IMG/VR virus record: IMGVR_UViG_3300003323_000257
Coordinates: 62,001-126,000 of that record
Source: a virus
DNA length: 64,000 nt
Direction: 5' to 3' (one strand)
Under the pieces are notes generated by a model. It was not told the DNA's origin. It saw nothing but the letters and a program-made list of their open reading frames with translations, and did not search any database. Position 1 is the first letter of the stretch; every line of letters starts with the position of its first letter. Positions 50,800 through 60,056 of this stretch are shown in pieces. The translations under genes and the position numbers were made by a program.

Positions 50800-53096
50800 T
50801 ACATCACCTTGCAATAGACAGTAGTACCATTATCATCAGTGAAGAAGACGACAAAATCAGGACCTGATGTTTGGAAGTTTGTGGTACCTCGTTGATTGCT
50901 GAGTACTGTTGCGAGGCTAGTAGTGAGCGAGCCATCTGGATTGATAAACTTCACTGCAGGTGGGAACGTGTGAGTGGCCAGTCCACCATTGACAAGTTTG
51001 AACTGAACCTCTGAATAACCAGCACCAGGCCACGTGAAAGTCCATGTCACTGTACCGCCAGTGAACGTAGCTATCTGAACGTTTGCCGAGGCTGCGCCCA
51101 CACCGACAATACTACCACTTGCTTTAGTTCCCAAGTTCAAGAGGGTCCAGCTCATGCCAGTGGCAACACCATTCACCTTGTCCAGCTTAGTGGAATCAGA
51201 AGCCACTGCGATGTTACCACTCAGGTCCGGCGATTGACCGTTCACTGTCAGTAGCTGGGTTTTCAAAATACCGGAGCCATCGATGGTTAAGCCTGCACCT
51301 ATACGTACACCTCCTAAAGTACCAGCCGACGCTGTAGGCAATACGTAAGGTGTAGCTGTTGCAGACAGCGTTCCATCCCCTGCGATGGCCAGTCCGCTTC
51401 CCACCTTGATACCACCCAGAACGGTTGCTGAAGCAATAGGCAATGCCGTTCCATTCCATGACAATGTGCCGTCCCCTGCGACTGATAGTCCACTACCAAC
51501 CTTCACCACACCCAAGCTGGAGGTCGTGGCAATAGCAGGACTACTCACCTCAATCCAAGAACTCCACACACCTGTGGTGCTCATGCGCCACCAGATTTGC
51601 GTAGCATTGGTCCAGCGTTGAATGGAGTCACCTGTACCTAAAACTGTTAATGGTACTACCTCAAGAGTTGCCGCACCTGTAGCAACTGGAGCGTTGGACA
51701 AAGAAGGAGTTACTGCTGCCGAAACAGTAAATAGACCGGTGGTTTGCATTCCATTCAGGTCTGTCCCATTTGCTACAGCTACCGGATTGATCAGCCCTAT
51801 ATCTGTGGTTACCACAGTGATGTTGCCATTCACGTCAGGGCCTACATTGTTGACGGTCTTTACTGGAGAAAATCCAAGATCGATTACTCCTGAGCCACTG
51901 ATAGTGAGATTACCGCTGGTAGGGGCCTTGACTCCACCTAATGTAGACAGAGACGCAGTTGGCAGCACGTAAGGCGTTGGTTTATTGATCAAGTCGTTAT
52001 AGTCGCCTGTAGTCGCCACAGTTGCGAGCCACGGAAAGTCTGAGGCAACCAAGGTCACTGCCCCGCCAGTTCCTGCCCCAGTTTTGCCATTGACTGACGT
52101 AACCGCATTTAAGGTCGTGGTATCAACCGAACATACTCCGTCAAGTGTTACCTTCAGGCCCGAACCAATCTTGATGGCCCCTAACACTGAGGCGGTGGCT
52201 ATAGGGATTACCAGTTCTGCCGACAAAGCTACGCGGGTAAAGACCAGAACTTTGTCCCCAACCGCAGGAACCACTGCCATAGGTGTTTGGAACCCTAAGG
52301 TTACTGTGGAACCGGATTGAATAGCGCTTTGAACATAACGGCAGATCGAATACAACTGACCTGTGGTAAACTCTAAAGCCACTTGACCAAAGTATGTAGG
52401 ATTCATATTGGTTGAGTAGTCGCTCAACGCAATGGTGACGCTCTGATTGTCTGCGTGAACCACCGAGGCAGGCATCCCAGTAGAGAACTGGTAGGCGTCG
52501 AAATTCCACAGGCCAGTGCGATCAGTGTACGCCAGGAAGGAGCTTTGGTTGGATTCAGCGGCGCTAATTATATAAGTGTTGGGAGTGGTTTGGTTTGATG
52601 GTGGGAGTTGATCGATGGTAGACAGCGATGCCGTCTGGAAAAGATTCGACGAGTCAGCTTGATCCATGATCATGTTGTAGTTAGTGCCAACCACAGTCAG
52701 GAAGGCATCCAGACGCACCATGTTCCCTTGATCGATTCCTATTTTCTTCTTTGTCTGCAGGCTGTTCGAAACAGCGAGGGCAAACAGCTGACCTTGGTAG
52801 AACAAACCGACCTCGCCCCAATCGAAATCACCAACCGAGGTGTCCATTGAAATCGTGTACTTCACTACGTTCGCATTTATGACCACAGGCGGAGCAATCA
52901 CACCAGAGAACTTCAGAGTTCCGTGAATGTCTGTATCGGTAGGAAGCGGCACATAGTTTACGGCCGAGCCGATTTTGAAAACATCGAGAGTTGGTGTAGG
53001 GTTTGTACCTAACACACCAACCGCGTAATTGGTTAATTGCAGGATCACCGTAAGCTCCTTATTATAAGGCGAAATATTAAAATTGACTAAGCTCAT
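50799..53096 (-). CDS. Tail fibre with shared N-terminal attachment domain and pyocin-knob-like segment
   Basis: 765 residues. Residues 1-150 match the start of the glycine-rich adhesin at 30491 (FKIGSAVNYVPLPTDTDIHG; WGEVGLFYQGQLFA). The middle contains fibre segments (SVNGKTGAGTGG, TTGDYNDLINKP, TLGGVKAP) and a pyocin-knob-like stretch (NGMQTTGLFTV ... RWTNATQIWWRMS ... WSSWIEV), followed by three related LGxIKVGSGL units. The C-terminal 100 residues are a separate beta domain. Start codons of this gene and the divergent nuclease gene nearly coincide, and no SD is visible. Confidence 0.8.
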   Translation of the reverse strand: MSLVNFNISPYNKELTVILQLTNYAVGVLGTNPTPTLDVFKIGSAVNYVPLPTDTDIHGTLKFSGVIAPPVVINANVVKYTISMDTSVGDFDWGEVGLFYQGQLFALAVSNSLQTKKKIGIDQGNMVRLDAFLTVVGTNYNMIMDQADSSNLFQTASLSTIDQLPPSNQTTPNTYIISAAESNQSSFLAYTDRTGLWNFDAYQFSTGMPASVVHADNQSVTIALSDYSTNMNPTYFGQVALEFTTGQLYSICRYVQSAIQSGSTVTLGFQTPMAVVPAVGDKVLVFTRVALSAELVIPIATASVLGAIKIGSGLKVTLDGVCSVDTTTLNAVTSVNGKTGAGTGGAVTLVASDFPWLATVATTGDYNDLINKPTPYVLPTASLSTLGGVKAPTSGNLTISGSGVIDLGFSPVKTVNNVGPDVNGNITVVTTDIGLINPVAVANGTDLNGMQTTGLFTVSAAVTPSLSNAPVATGAATLEVVPLTVLGTGDSIQRWTNATQIWWRMSTTGVWSSWIEVSSPAIATTSSLGVVKVGSGLSVAGDGTLSWNGTALPIASATVLGGIKVGSGLAIAGDGTLSATATPYVLPTASAGTLGGVRIGAGLTIDGSGILKTQLLTVNGQSPDLSGNIAVASDSTKLDKVNGVATGMSWTLLNLGTKASGSIVGVGAASANVQIATFTGGTVTWTFTWPGAGYSEVQFKLVNGGLATHTFPPAVKFINPDGSLTTSLATVLSNQRGTTNFQTSGPDFVVFFTDDNGTTVYCKVM

Positions 53097-53940
53097 TAAA
53101 AAGCAGGTGGTGTCAGAACTCTTGGGAACCTATTTGGAGGCCCAGGACGTGGTAGTGGCTTCCAAACGTGACGCTTCCCGAATCAAATTCCTACGGCCGT
53201 CCCAGATGCCATTCTGCCCAGTTGGATTCTTTGTCCAACACGCCACTCAAGGCATGGTGTCCACTTTAGATATGTTAGGGTCTTTCTACACCTCTGTAGG
53301 AACAACAGTTCATGAGGTAGTGCAGCGCCACCTAAGCCCCACTGGGAAATTTCTAGCCGACTGGAAGTGTCCAATCTGTAATAGGTGGCGCAGAATGTCC
53401 ACCAAAAGTGAGTGCTGCGATTTCACAATGGACTACCATGAGATTCAAATCTCGCACAAAGGAGTTGTAGGTCACATCGATGCTGTATTCAAGGACCGAA
53501 AAGGTCGCTATTGGATTCTGGATTTCAAAACCTGTACATTGAGCGGCTCCGAGTACAAACATAAGAGTCCAGGGCCGGCCTACATCGAACAGGTGGAGAC
53601 CTACGCACTCATGTTGTACCTTCAGTACGGTATCAAGGTCGAAGGTGTCATGTTGATGTTCATTCCGCGTGACGATCCAACTAAACCAAAAGTATGGATT
53701 CGTTTATTGGACAGCGCCGATTTCAAACGAATCAAGGCCCGCATCAAGTCCTATAAGAAGCAACACAAGGAAGCTCTTAATGCGTTCACACTGGAAGAAG
53801 CGTTGGCCTTATCGCAGTACGGTCGCTGCAAAAGCGATTGGTGTAAAACATGCAAGAGTTCACTGTCACTGAAAACACAGCTTAGGTCAGCCTTTAAAAC
53901 CGGCCAGAAGCTAAAGCATCTACCACTCATCAATCTATAG
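53083..53940 (+). CDS. Cas4/RecB-like PD-(D/E)XK nuclease with cysteine cluster
   Basis: 285 residues from a TTG at 53083; GTG at 53107 or 53110 would avoid overlap with the divergent fibre gene, and none has a good SD. Nuclease core: H77, GHIDAVF (D133), WILDFKT (D147, K149) and IEQVETYA (Q170), the RecB/Cas4 order. C45 together with C249, C254 and C257 (GRCKSDWCKTC) could hold an iron-sulfur cluster as in Cas4/AddB. A second Cys set, C96-x2-C99 and C111-C112, may bind zinc. Probably a DNA-end-processing exonuclease serving recombination. Confidence 0.8.
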   Translation: MTKLIKKQVVSELLGTYLEAQDVVVASKRDASRIKFLRPSQMPFCPVGFFVQHATQGMVSTLDMLGSFYTSVGTTVHEVVQRHLSPTGKFLADWKCPICNRWRRMSTKSECCDFTMDYHEIQISHKGVVGHIDAVFKDRKGRYWILDFKTCTLSGSEYKHKSPGPAYIEQVETYALMLYLQYGIKVEGVMLMFIPRDDPTKPKVWIRLLDSADFKRIKARIKSYKKQHKEALNAFTLEEALALSQYGRCKSDWCKTCKSSLSLKTQLRSAFKTGQKLKHLPLINL

Positions 53941-53946
53941 TAAATA
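53939..53946 (+). promoter_or_regulatory. AGTAAATA word, copy 5
   Basis: Exact AGTAAATA overlapping the last base pair of the nuclease stop and ending only 12 bases before the ATG at 53959, directly against the SD AAAGGGG. The closeness argues against a simple promoter core and for a translational or processing site. Confidence 0.4.
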
Positions 53947-53958
53947 AAAGGGGTCCAC

Positions 53959-54171
53959 ATGAAACGCAAAACCATATCCGTAACGATCACTAAGACCAAA
54001 CAGGTCGTCCAATTTGAGCCTCTAACCGTTACCGTGACTGAGGTGGCTGAACTAGAAGAAGGTGACAAAGCTTCAGACGCTAAGGCCAAGCTCTACGAAT
54101 CAGTTTCGAAGTCCGTGAAGCAGTTTATGGAAGAGGAGACAACAAAATGGAAAAAGCGAGCAAAGGATTGA
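53959..54171 (+). CDS. Small charged protein
   Basis: 70 residues with SD AAAGGGG. Beta-strand start (TISVTITKTKQVVQFEPLTVTVTEVAEL), then a charged helix (KLYESVSKSVKQFMEEETTKWKKRAKD). No family was recognised. Overlaps the next gene by 25 bases. First gene of the clamp-loader unit. Confidence 0.65.
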   Translation: MKRKTISVTITKTKQVVQFEPLTVTVTEVAELEEGDKASDAKAKLYESVSKSVKQFMEEETTKWKKRAKD

Positions 54172-54467
54172 GGCAATGGATGTGTAGGATGCTCAAGTGC
54201 GAGGATCCTCAGCCGACGATCACCAAAATCGGAAACAACTTAGAGGTCTTCGAATACGATGGATACCATATCGAGGTCTCCCTACACGCTGATTATTTGA
54301 ATGTTGATGTGTACCTAAAAGGTCTTCCAGTAATGGGTGGACGTAGCAGCAGATCAGGATTCACATGGGAGCATGGACCTTCCATAGTCCGGCCTAACTA
54401 CAAGGTAAGAGCGTACCTCCGCGAGTACGCAATGAAAAGATTAACTGAACTAAAGGCAAAGAAATGA
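54147..54467 (+). CDS. Unknown small protein before clamp loader
   Basis: 106 residues. N-terminal basic segment with two cysteines (WMCRMLKC), then strands (IEVSLHADYLNVDVYLKG) and a final helix. The GGRSSRSGFTWEHG loop is distinctive. No family was recognised. Overlaps the clamp-loader ATG by four bases. Confidence 0.65.
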   Translation: MEKASKGLRQWMCRMLKCEDPQPTITKIGNNLEVFEYDGYHIEVSLHADYLNVDVYLKGLPVMGGRSSRSGFTWEHGPSIVRPNYKVRAYLREYAMKRLTELKAKK

Positions 54468-55555
54468 CAGATGCATTCCACTTAAAATATCGGCCAAAAA
54501 ATCTTAGCCGCGTAATTGGTCACGAGGCTGTAGTTACACGCCTCAAGGGCATGGTTGAATCCGGTAAGACGCCTTCTGCTTTGGCGTTCTTCGGATCCAG
54601 CAGTACAGGCAAGACTACCTTGGCTCGTGCGTTGGCTGCTGATTTGAATGGATTAAAATCCATTGGCGAATCGCGCGATTATGTTGAAGTCAATGCGTCG
54701 GCGAACAAGACGATGGAAGACGTTGCAAAGTGGAAGCAGACTGCGAGGTTTAAGCCGCAACACAAAAAGAGGGTAATGGTCTTCGACGAGTTCCAAGGCA
54801 TATTGAGCAATGGTCAGGCAGCCAACGCTTTCCTCAAAGATTTGGAAGAGCCTCCTTCTTCAACTTTGTTGGTCATCTGCTCAATGGAACCAGCCAAGTT
54901 CCAGGCCACTGAAACAGGTCGTGCAATCCTGTTTCGCTGCAATCAATTTGTTCTGCAGGAGCACACCACCAATGATCTGTATAAGCAAGGCTTAAGGATT
55001 GCTAAGGCCGAAGAGATGGCCTACGTCATGCACGATGATAACGCCCTCATCAAGGCAGTGGCGAAGTCAGTTACCGACATGCGCTCGCTGGCAAACACGA
55101 TGGAGGCCTTGCAGCAATACTACAATGGCCTGGACAAAAAGCCAAAACGCCTAACCGAGGAACACATTACTCAGGTGTTGAAATCGTCTGAATCGTCGGA
55201 TGATGAATTGGCCTACAAGACCATGTTAGCTGTCTACCAAAAGCAATTCAAGCAAGTAATGCGCTGCCTGCTGGATGTTCAAGACGACTACCATTTCGTT
55301 ACCAAGCTGCATTGGATGAACTCCGCAGTTCTTAACAACACTGTGCTGGAAGGCGCACGCCATCGTAAAGGTTGGACCAACAAATATGGTCAGCAACTGA
55401 TCAAAGATGCTGCTAAATTGAAAATCACCTTAGGTACATTGGCGGCCGTCAACGCAACTATCATTGAAGCAAAGGCGCAGGCTGCTACGTTCCAAATGCC
55501 TGCAACTGATTTGCTGTCGGCAAAGCTGTATCGCGTAATCAAGGACATGCAATGA
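54464..55555 (+). CDS. Clamp loader ATPase subunit (gp44-like)
   Basis: 363 residues. AAA+ clamp-loader signature: KYRPKNLSRVIGHE at the N-terminus, Walker A GSSSTGKTT (44-52), Walker B VMVFDEFQ (104-111), sensor 1 STLLVICSM, and GRAILFRC with the Arg-Cys of the SRC-like motif. The C-terminal collar is helical. It would load the DnaN-like clamp encoded at 61131 onto primed DNA. A small subunit (gp62) is not evident nearby, although the unknown gene at 58739 has a suitable size. Confidence 0.93.
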   Translation: MTDAFHLKYRPKNLSRVIGHEAVVTRLKGMVESGKTPSALAFFGSSSTGKTTLARALAADLNGLKSIGESRDYVEVNASANKTMEDVAKWKQTARFKPQHKKRVMVFDEFQGILSNGQAANAFLKDLEEPPSSTLLVICSMEPAKFQATETGRAILFRCNQFVLQEHTTNDLYKQGLRIAKAEEMAYVMHDDNALIKAVAKSVTDMRSLANTMEALQQYYNGLDKKPKRLTEEHITQVLKSSESSDDELAYKTMLAVYQKQFKQVMRCLLDVQDDYHFVTKLHWMNSAVLNNTVLEGARHRKGWTNKYGQQLIKDAAKLKITLGTLAAVNATIIEAKAQAATFQMPATDLLSAKLYRVIKDMQ

Positions 55556-55893
55556 CTACCTACTCTCGTGTTTGGTCTTTCGAATATGACACCAGGTATA
55601 AAAGTAGTCCAGTAGAACTTCCTATAGGAACAACTATTTTAGGTGCTCAATGGGCTGGTCCAGATAAACCTGGAGTAGTGGAAGTTCATGTAATGAGTAA
55701 TCAGGAAATGGCATCTTTCAATAGCTCCATTCGAGAACCTAAAGTTAAGAAGACTCATTCGTCTGTTTGGCTTAACGTAACTCGTGTAGGAGATGTTCTT
55801 CCAGTGGGTTTAGCCTGGTGTGTTAACCCGGTTCGTATCGACAGCGAGCACTACCTTTTCTCGGCACACAGGTTTGACAAGGAACCTAAATGA
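55552..55893 (+). CDS. Conserved-type small phage protein
   Basis: 113 residues, ATG overlapping the clamp-loader stop. The start WSFEYDTRYKSSPVELPIGTT, with ILGAQWAGPDKPGVVEVHVM, resembles small proteins frequent in phage genomes (DUF7352-like: GA-x-x-x-G, L-W-x-x-V). Function unknown; cytoplasmic. Confidence 0.65.
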   Translation: MTTYSRVWSFEYDTRYKSSPVELPIGTTILGAQWAGPDKPGVVEVHVMSNQEMASFNSSIREPKVKKTHSSVWLNVTRVGDVLPVGLAWCVNPVRIDSEHYLFSAHRFDKEPK

Positions 55894-56294
55894 ATAATTT
55901 TGCTTCCGAAACATATCGCATATCAAGCGCTCTTGATCAGGTGAATACAGCGCACCTTATTAGTATGATTAAGAAAAAGCTTGAAGACGAAGTTCTTGAC
56001 CGCTTTGAATCTGGAGAAGACAATGTCCCTTCATTTAACATCAATACTCCTTACGCCCAGATAATAAGTTCTGGGATGATCGCCAGTTTCAAGGTTACCA
56101 AACGTGGCGATGTAGTATTCTATGCCTCAGATGGTAAGATTGTACCCAGTAAGAATTCAACTCGTTATAGATCACGTCGAACCTTACGTAAATGGGCTAA
56201 ATCAAAAGTTGGCCTCATGATAGCAGACGTTCTGTTAAAACCGTTGATGCCTGTGGAGTTTATTAGTCTCAATATAAAGTTGGATACCAAATGA
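55890..56294 (+). CDS. Unknown small protein
   Basis: 134 residues, ATG overlapping the previous stop. Helical N-terminus, a short beta part (GMIASFKVTKRGDVVFYA), then a basic helix (RYRSRRTLRKWAKSK). The basic patch could touch nucleic acid. No family was recognised. Confidence 0.65.
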   Translation: MNNFASETYRISSALDQVNTAHLISMIKKKLEDEVLDRFESGEDNVPSFNINTPYAQIISSGMIASFKVTKRGDVVFYASDGKIVPSKNSTRYRSRRTLRKWAKSKVGLMIADVLLKPLMPVEFISLNIKLDTK

Positions 56295-56533
56295 AAACTT
56301 TAGAGGAAGTTCTTGAGCCGTTTGATGGAAAGCCGATGACAGAGGAAACCCAGCAACAGTTATTTAAGGCGCTAGATGATTGGAGAGACGAAACGGGTTA
56401 TCACGTCTGGGCCGAAACGTTTATAGACGAGACCGTAAAGACAAAAGAAGATCAAGCAGTAACACTCTCAATAACGTTCAAGTACGCACCTAAGCGGGAC
56501 AACAATGCAACACATCCATTCGTTTTGGCTTAA
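56291..56533 (+). CDS. Unknown small acidic protein
   Basis: 80 residues, ATG overlapping the previous stop and end overlapping the SbcC-like gene by 29 bases. Helix-strand pattern (QLFKALDDWRDETGYHVWAETF). No family was recognised. Confidence 0.6.
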   Translation: MKTLEEVLEPFDGKPMTEETQQQLFKALDDWRDETGYHVWAETFIDETVKTKEDQAVTLSITFKYAPKRDNNATHPFVLA

Positions 56534-58742
56534 GGATACACTACTATTCAAGGACCTGAAGTTTGAGATTCCTAAAGGGATCAGCGTCATATATGGTTTG
56601 AATCGCACCAACGGTCGAAAGTCGATGCAAGCCAACGGTGCAGGCAAATCATCTGCGTTCGCCTCTATCGGAGAGATACTTTACGAAGAACCAATCGTTG
56701 GCCTTAAAGAGGACACTGTTAAGCAAGGCACTCGTGGTGTGCGGTTAATGCTCAACAAGAAGCAGGTTGACGTTGTAAGGAAGAACAGCAAGCTGGAAAT
56801 CCTGATCAACGGAAAACCCAAGGAGTTCCGTAAAAAGTCAGATGGACGAGAATGGTTGAAGCGTAATCTTCCGATCTCGCAAACGGAATTCAATACCTAT
56901 GGCTTCCTGGATGCTCGGGTTCCTCACCCATTGGTGATGGGTTCTTCGACAGAACGAAAACGCTTCTTTACCGAAGCGTTTGGACTCGATAAGATTGATA
57001 TTGAGCGCCGTTTGTTTGAAGCCGAGTTGGCCAAACTCAAGCGGGTAAGAGCTGCCTACAAAGAACTGAAGGCAGTATTTGATGCCGACCGTGAAAAGGC
57101 ACTGTCCAAGGAGAAGAGGTTAAGCCTCGAACAGCGAGTACGAGAATACGAAGAGGAACTCAAGGACCTCAATGATAAGAACACCAGGCTCCAGGTTATC
57201 TCCCAATTGATGGCCTTTGAGCAATCCGCTATAAAGCAAATTAAAGCCTTCGATACGCTGTGTCCGAATTTGGAAGAATTCAGCTCTCTCCAAGAAGAAA
57301 TAGAGAAGAACCTGAGGGACAACAAGGTCAAGCTTCGTGATGCGCACGCCTGGGCTGATTACCAGCGAGATAGCCGCAAGTATACCAAAGCGATTGCGGC
57401 TCTTTCGGATGACGCTAGTTCTTTAATCAAAAAACTAGGACTGAAGAAGGCCATCAAGAAATGCCGAGAAGCAGCTGATGAATTGGATGAACTGAAGTCC
57501 AAGCTCGACAGACACCAATACCTTAAGGACAATGAGGTCTCAAAGCCTATCGAATTAGAAGGTCGTCCACCAAAGGTCGGCAGGAAAGAATTGCAAGCCC
57601 AGCTGGAATCTCTTGAACACCGCTTGGAGCACGCACAGAAATTCAATACTGGAACTTGTGATTCGTGCGGCCAAGAAGTCAAGGTCAAAGATCCTAAGAA
57701 AATCAAAGCCAAGATCGCTGATGTTGAGCGAGCATTAGATGATTGGGCACAGATTGCTGATTACGAGGAGCAATCTGAACGCTACAAGGAATGGCGTAAG
57801 GAGTTCAAACCTTTAAACGCCGAGATCGAGGACATCAAGCAACACCTGACTAAGGCAAAGCTCCACAAGACAATCGGTAAAGAACTGCGAAATCTACCAG
57901 AAGAGCCGGAACCTTTCGAGGGCCGTAAACTTGAGGTCGAAGTCTGTGAACGAATGGTTGAGGAAGACAAACAGCAACTCCAGCTGTTGGACTTCATGCA
58001 ACCGAATCTTGACACTGTAGCGTCCTTGCGCAAACTGACCGATAAACAGCGCAACGCGGCAGCTGTTGCTCCGCGCCTTCAGCAGCGTATCAATGACGTC
58101 CATGAAAAGCTGTCCAAGCTCAAGGCCCGTCTTGAAGTGAATGAGATGGTGTGCTCCTCGTTAAGGAGTCATAGAACCAGACTGGAAGAAATGAAAGCCG
58201 AACTGGTTCATGAGGAGCACCTAAAACTTCTGGTTGAAGCTTACTCCGATAAATCGATGAAGCGCATGGCCATTAAGGCCGTCAGCCGACGCCTTATGGC
58301 TGAGGTCAATAAATACGCCAAGGCCATCTTCCCGGAAGACTACGATTTTGGATTCAGCTGGGAATCGTCAAAGATTAGTCTGACAGTAACGCGCAAGTAT
58401 CGACAAGGTAAGAAAGTCAAGGTGCTGACCTCTGATGTGCGTAAGCTCTCTGGTGCTGAGTCAAAGCTCTACACCTTCATCTTGGTGTTGGCCCATTTGA
58501 CGTTTGTTCCTTCGAGGAAGCGTAGCAACGTGCTGATCCTCGATGAGCCAAGCGCCAACTTCAGTGCAGAAACTACAGAGTCCTTCCGCAAGCTCCTACC
58601 AATTCTAAATAAAATCATTCCATCGATTGTCGTTATTACTCCACGTACTGACGAACGATACGAGAATGCACAGGAGTTTACAGTCTTGAAAGAGAAAGGA
58701 GAGGCCAAGATTGTTAGAGGCCATCCACAATCAATAAAATGA
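56505..58742 (+). CDS. SbcC/Rad50/gp46-like recombination ATPase
   Basis: 745 residues. N-terminal ABC half has Walker A NGAGKSS (44-50) preceded by a 12-residue insertion after GLN. Long coiled-coil arms (about 170-380 and 400-600) flank a zinc hook C385-D-S-C388. The C-terminal half has an SGAESKL signature and Walker B LILDEP (677-682). With an SbcD/gp47 nuclease it would resect DNA ends for UvsX-driven recombination. The nuclease partner gene is not in the window. No SD at normal spacing; start chosen by the conserved N-terminal strand. Confidence 0.92.
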   Translation: MQHIHSFWLKDTLLFKDLKFEIPKGISVIYGLNRTNGRKSMQANGAGKSSAFASIGEILYEEPIVGLKEDTVKQGTRGVRLMLNKKQVDVVRKNSKLEILINGKPKEFRKKSDGREWLKRNLPISQTEFNTYGFLDARVPHPLVMGSSTERKRFFTEAFGLDKIDIERRLFEAELAKLKRVRAAYKELKAVFDADREKALSKEKRLSLEQRVREYEEELKDLNDKNTRLQVISQLMAFEQSAIKQIKAFDTLCPNLEEFSSLQEEIEKNLRDNKVKLRDAHAWADYQRDSRKYTKAIAALSDDASSLIKKLGLKKAIKKCREAADELDELKSKLDRHQYLKDNEVSKPIELEGRPPKVGRKELQAQLESLEHRLEHAQKFNTGTCDSCGQEVKVKDPKKIKAKIADVERALDDWAQIADYEEQSERYKEWRKEFKPLNAEIEDIKQHLTKAKLHKTIGKELRNLPEEPEPFEGRKLEVEVCERMVEEDKQQLQLLDFMQPNLDTVASLRKLTDKQRNAAAVAPRLQQRINDVHEKLSKLKARLEVNEMVCSSLRSHRTRLEEMKAELVHEEHLKLLVEAYSDKSMKRMAIKAVSRRLMAEVNKYAKAIFPEDYDFGFSWESSKISLTVTRKYRQGKKVKVLTSDVRKLSGAESKLYTFILVLAHLTFVPSRKRSNVLILDEPSANFSAETTESFRKLLPILNKIIPSIVVITPRTDERYENAQEFTVLKEKGEAKIVRGHPQSIK

Positions 58743-59446
58743 AGAACGTAATCCATGCCTACGGGGTGTTGGCATCCCCTTTGCAGTTAAGCGCTGCTCT
58801 TTCTGGCTTAGGTATCTCGCATGTGATAATCGATAGTTCGCTGCAGGCCCGACCTACCGTGAAGGATTTGGCGACCAAACAGCCTGCCTGGCCTGTCATT
58901 GTGCCTTCACTGAAGGCTTTAGGCCGTCATTGGCTGCCTTACCAACGTCAGATCCTTTATGTATGTGGTTCAGCAGGTGAGCTGAAGACTTCAAATCTGA
59001 AGGTCATAAAGGATTGGCGACTCCATCTTCAGATGAGCCTAAAGCACGCATTGGTGAACGAATTCCCTAAAGATTGGCAGCTGGTAATCGATGAGCCTAC
59101 CATGGAGGATTTTGTTCATGTGGCAACCAAACCTTCGTTCCTTAATCACGTACAGGCAGAAATATACAAACTTACTCCGTACGATCTACGGAAGACTACT
59201 CAGTCCCTGGTAGTTGGATACCTGGCTGGCCTTGAGCCCTTAACCAAACTGAGACAGAAGCTTAACTCCTCGTACAAGCTGGAGCGTCTCAAGACTCTGA
59301 TGGCTGATCCAAAATGTCAGGTACTAAGGCAGGCAGTAGCGGACTATCGACGTAATCAAGACGAAGTGCAGGTGGCAAAATTTCATGGAGTGGAGCCGTT
59401 TGAAATCATGTATCTGGTCAAGTCAACAGCCAAAAAGTCAATTTAA
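58739..59446 (+). CDS. Unknown protein after SbcC-like gene
   Basis: 235 residues, ATG overlapping the SbcC-like stop. N-terminal alpha/beta part (GISHVIIDSSL; WPVIVPSLKAL; QILYVCGSAGEL), then helices (LRKTTQSLVVGYLAGLEPLTKLRQKL). No metallophosphatase motifs, so it is not SbcD. Size and position would allow a clamp-loader small subunit or helicase loader. I do not assign either. Confidence 0.65.
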   Translation: MKNVIHAYGVLASPLQLSAALSGLGISHVIIDSSLQARPTVKDLATKQPAWPVIVPSLKALGRHWLPYQRQILYVCGSAGELKTSNLKVIKDWRLHLQMSLKHALVNEFPKDWQLVIDEPTMEDFVHVATKPSFLNHVQAEIYKLTPYDLRKTTQSLVVGYLAGLEPLTKLRQKLNSSYKLERLKTLMADPKCQVLRQAVADYRRNQDEVQVAKFHGVEPFEIMYLVKSTAKKSI

Positions 59447-59457
59447 TAGGACAAACG

Positions 59458-59808
59458 ATGATCATTACAGTGCTTCTACCTTCAGGCGCACAAGCGACAT
59501 TAGGTGTAGCCGAAAACACGTTGGTCTTCAACGGACAGGACTTTGTCACACCAGAAGACCTTCAATACGCAGAGCTTTACACTGTACCTGTCCAGGCTTT
59601 ATCAATGCCATACAGACAGCTTAGTTCCTTGATGTTGAGCACCATGGTAAAGATCAAGGCCCTCGTGACCGCAAAAGATCCTACTGTGGTTCCAACAACC
59701 GACACTCAATTGGTTGCCGCCGACGATCCTACTTTAGGGCAGTGTCTGTGTGGATTAACTTGCAGTGGAGTTGACCTGCGTTTTGTTACTGTATCTGTGG
59801 AGAGCTAA
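59458..59808 (+). CDS. Unknown small protein
   Basis: 116 residues, SD AGGAC. Beta-rich start (IITVLLPSGAQATLGVAENTL is a pair of strands), a helix with methionines, then CLCGLTC. No family was recognised. The next ATG follows the stop directly. Confidence 0.6.
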   Translation: MIITVLLPSGAQATLGVAENTLVFNGQDFVTPEDLQYAELYTVPVQALSMPYRQLSSLMLSTMVKIKALVTAKDPTVVPTTDTQLVAADDPTLGQCLCGLTCSGVDLRFVTVSVES

Positions 59809-60048
59809 ATGAAGCATGCACGTGAAGATTACAATCGTATTCAAGACCCGGAGAACAAAATCGGAGAAGATGAACCTGTGTTCCTTCTAAGGGCTCAGGA
59901 CGTAAGTGCACCAGATACTCTACGCTTTTGGGCGGAGGAAAATAAACGTCGAGGTGGAGACCCGGCGTTATCTGCTATGGCGCACGTTCACGCAAACGAA
60001 ATGGCTTTATGGCAAATCCAAAATGGATTCAAACCCGCTGACTTATAA
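59809..60048 (+). CDS. Small conserved-type phage protein (EDEPVFLLRAQD motif)
   Basis: 79 residues. NKIGEDEPVFLLRAQD, then APDTLRFWAEEN, and HANEMALWQIQNGFKPADL. I recognise this pattern from unannotated small proteins of many phages. Its function is not known. Tightly packed between neighbours. Confidence 0.75.
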   Translation: MKHAREDYNRIQDPENKIGEDEPVFLLRAQDVSAPDTLRFWAEENKRRGGDPALSAMAHVHANEMALWQIQNGFKPADL

Positions 60049-60056
60049 GGACAATC

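Noticed and set aside
30491-53096. Diversity-generating retroelement for the adhesins
   Set aside because: No reverse transcriptase gene and no template/variable repeat pair with adenine-biased changes was seen in the window.
53083-53940. CRISPR adaptation by the Cas4-like protein
   Set aside because: No cas1, cas2 or repeat array is present; RecB/Cas4-type nucleases are common in phages without CRISPR.
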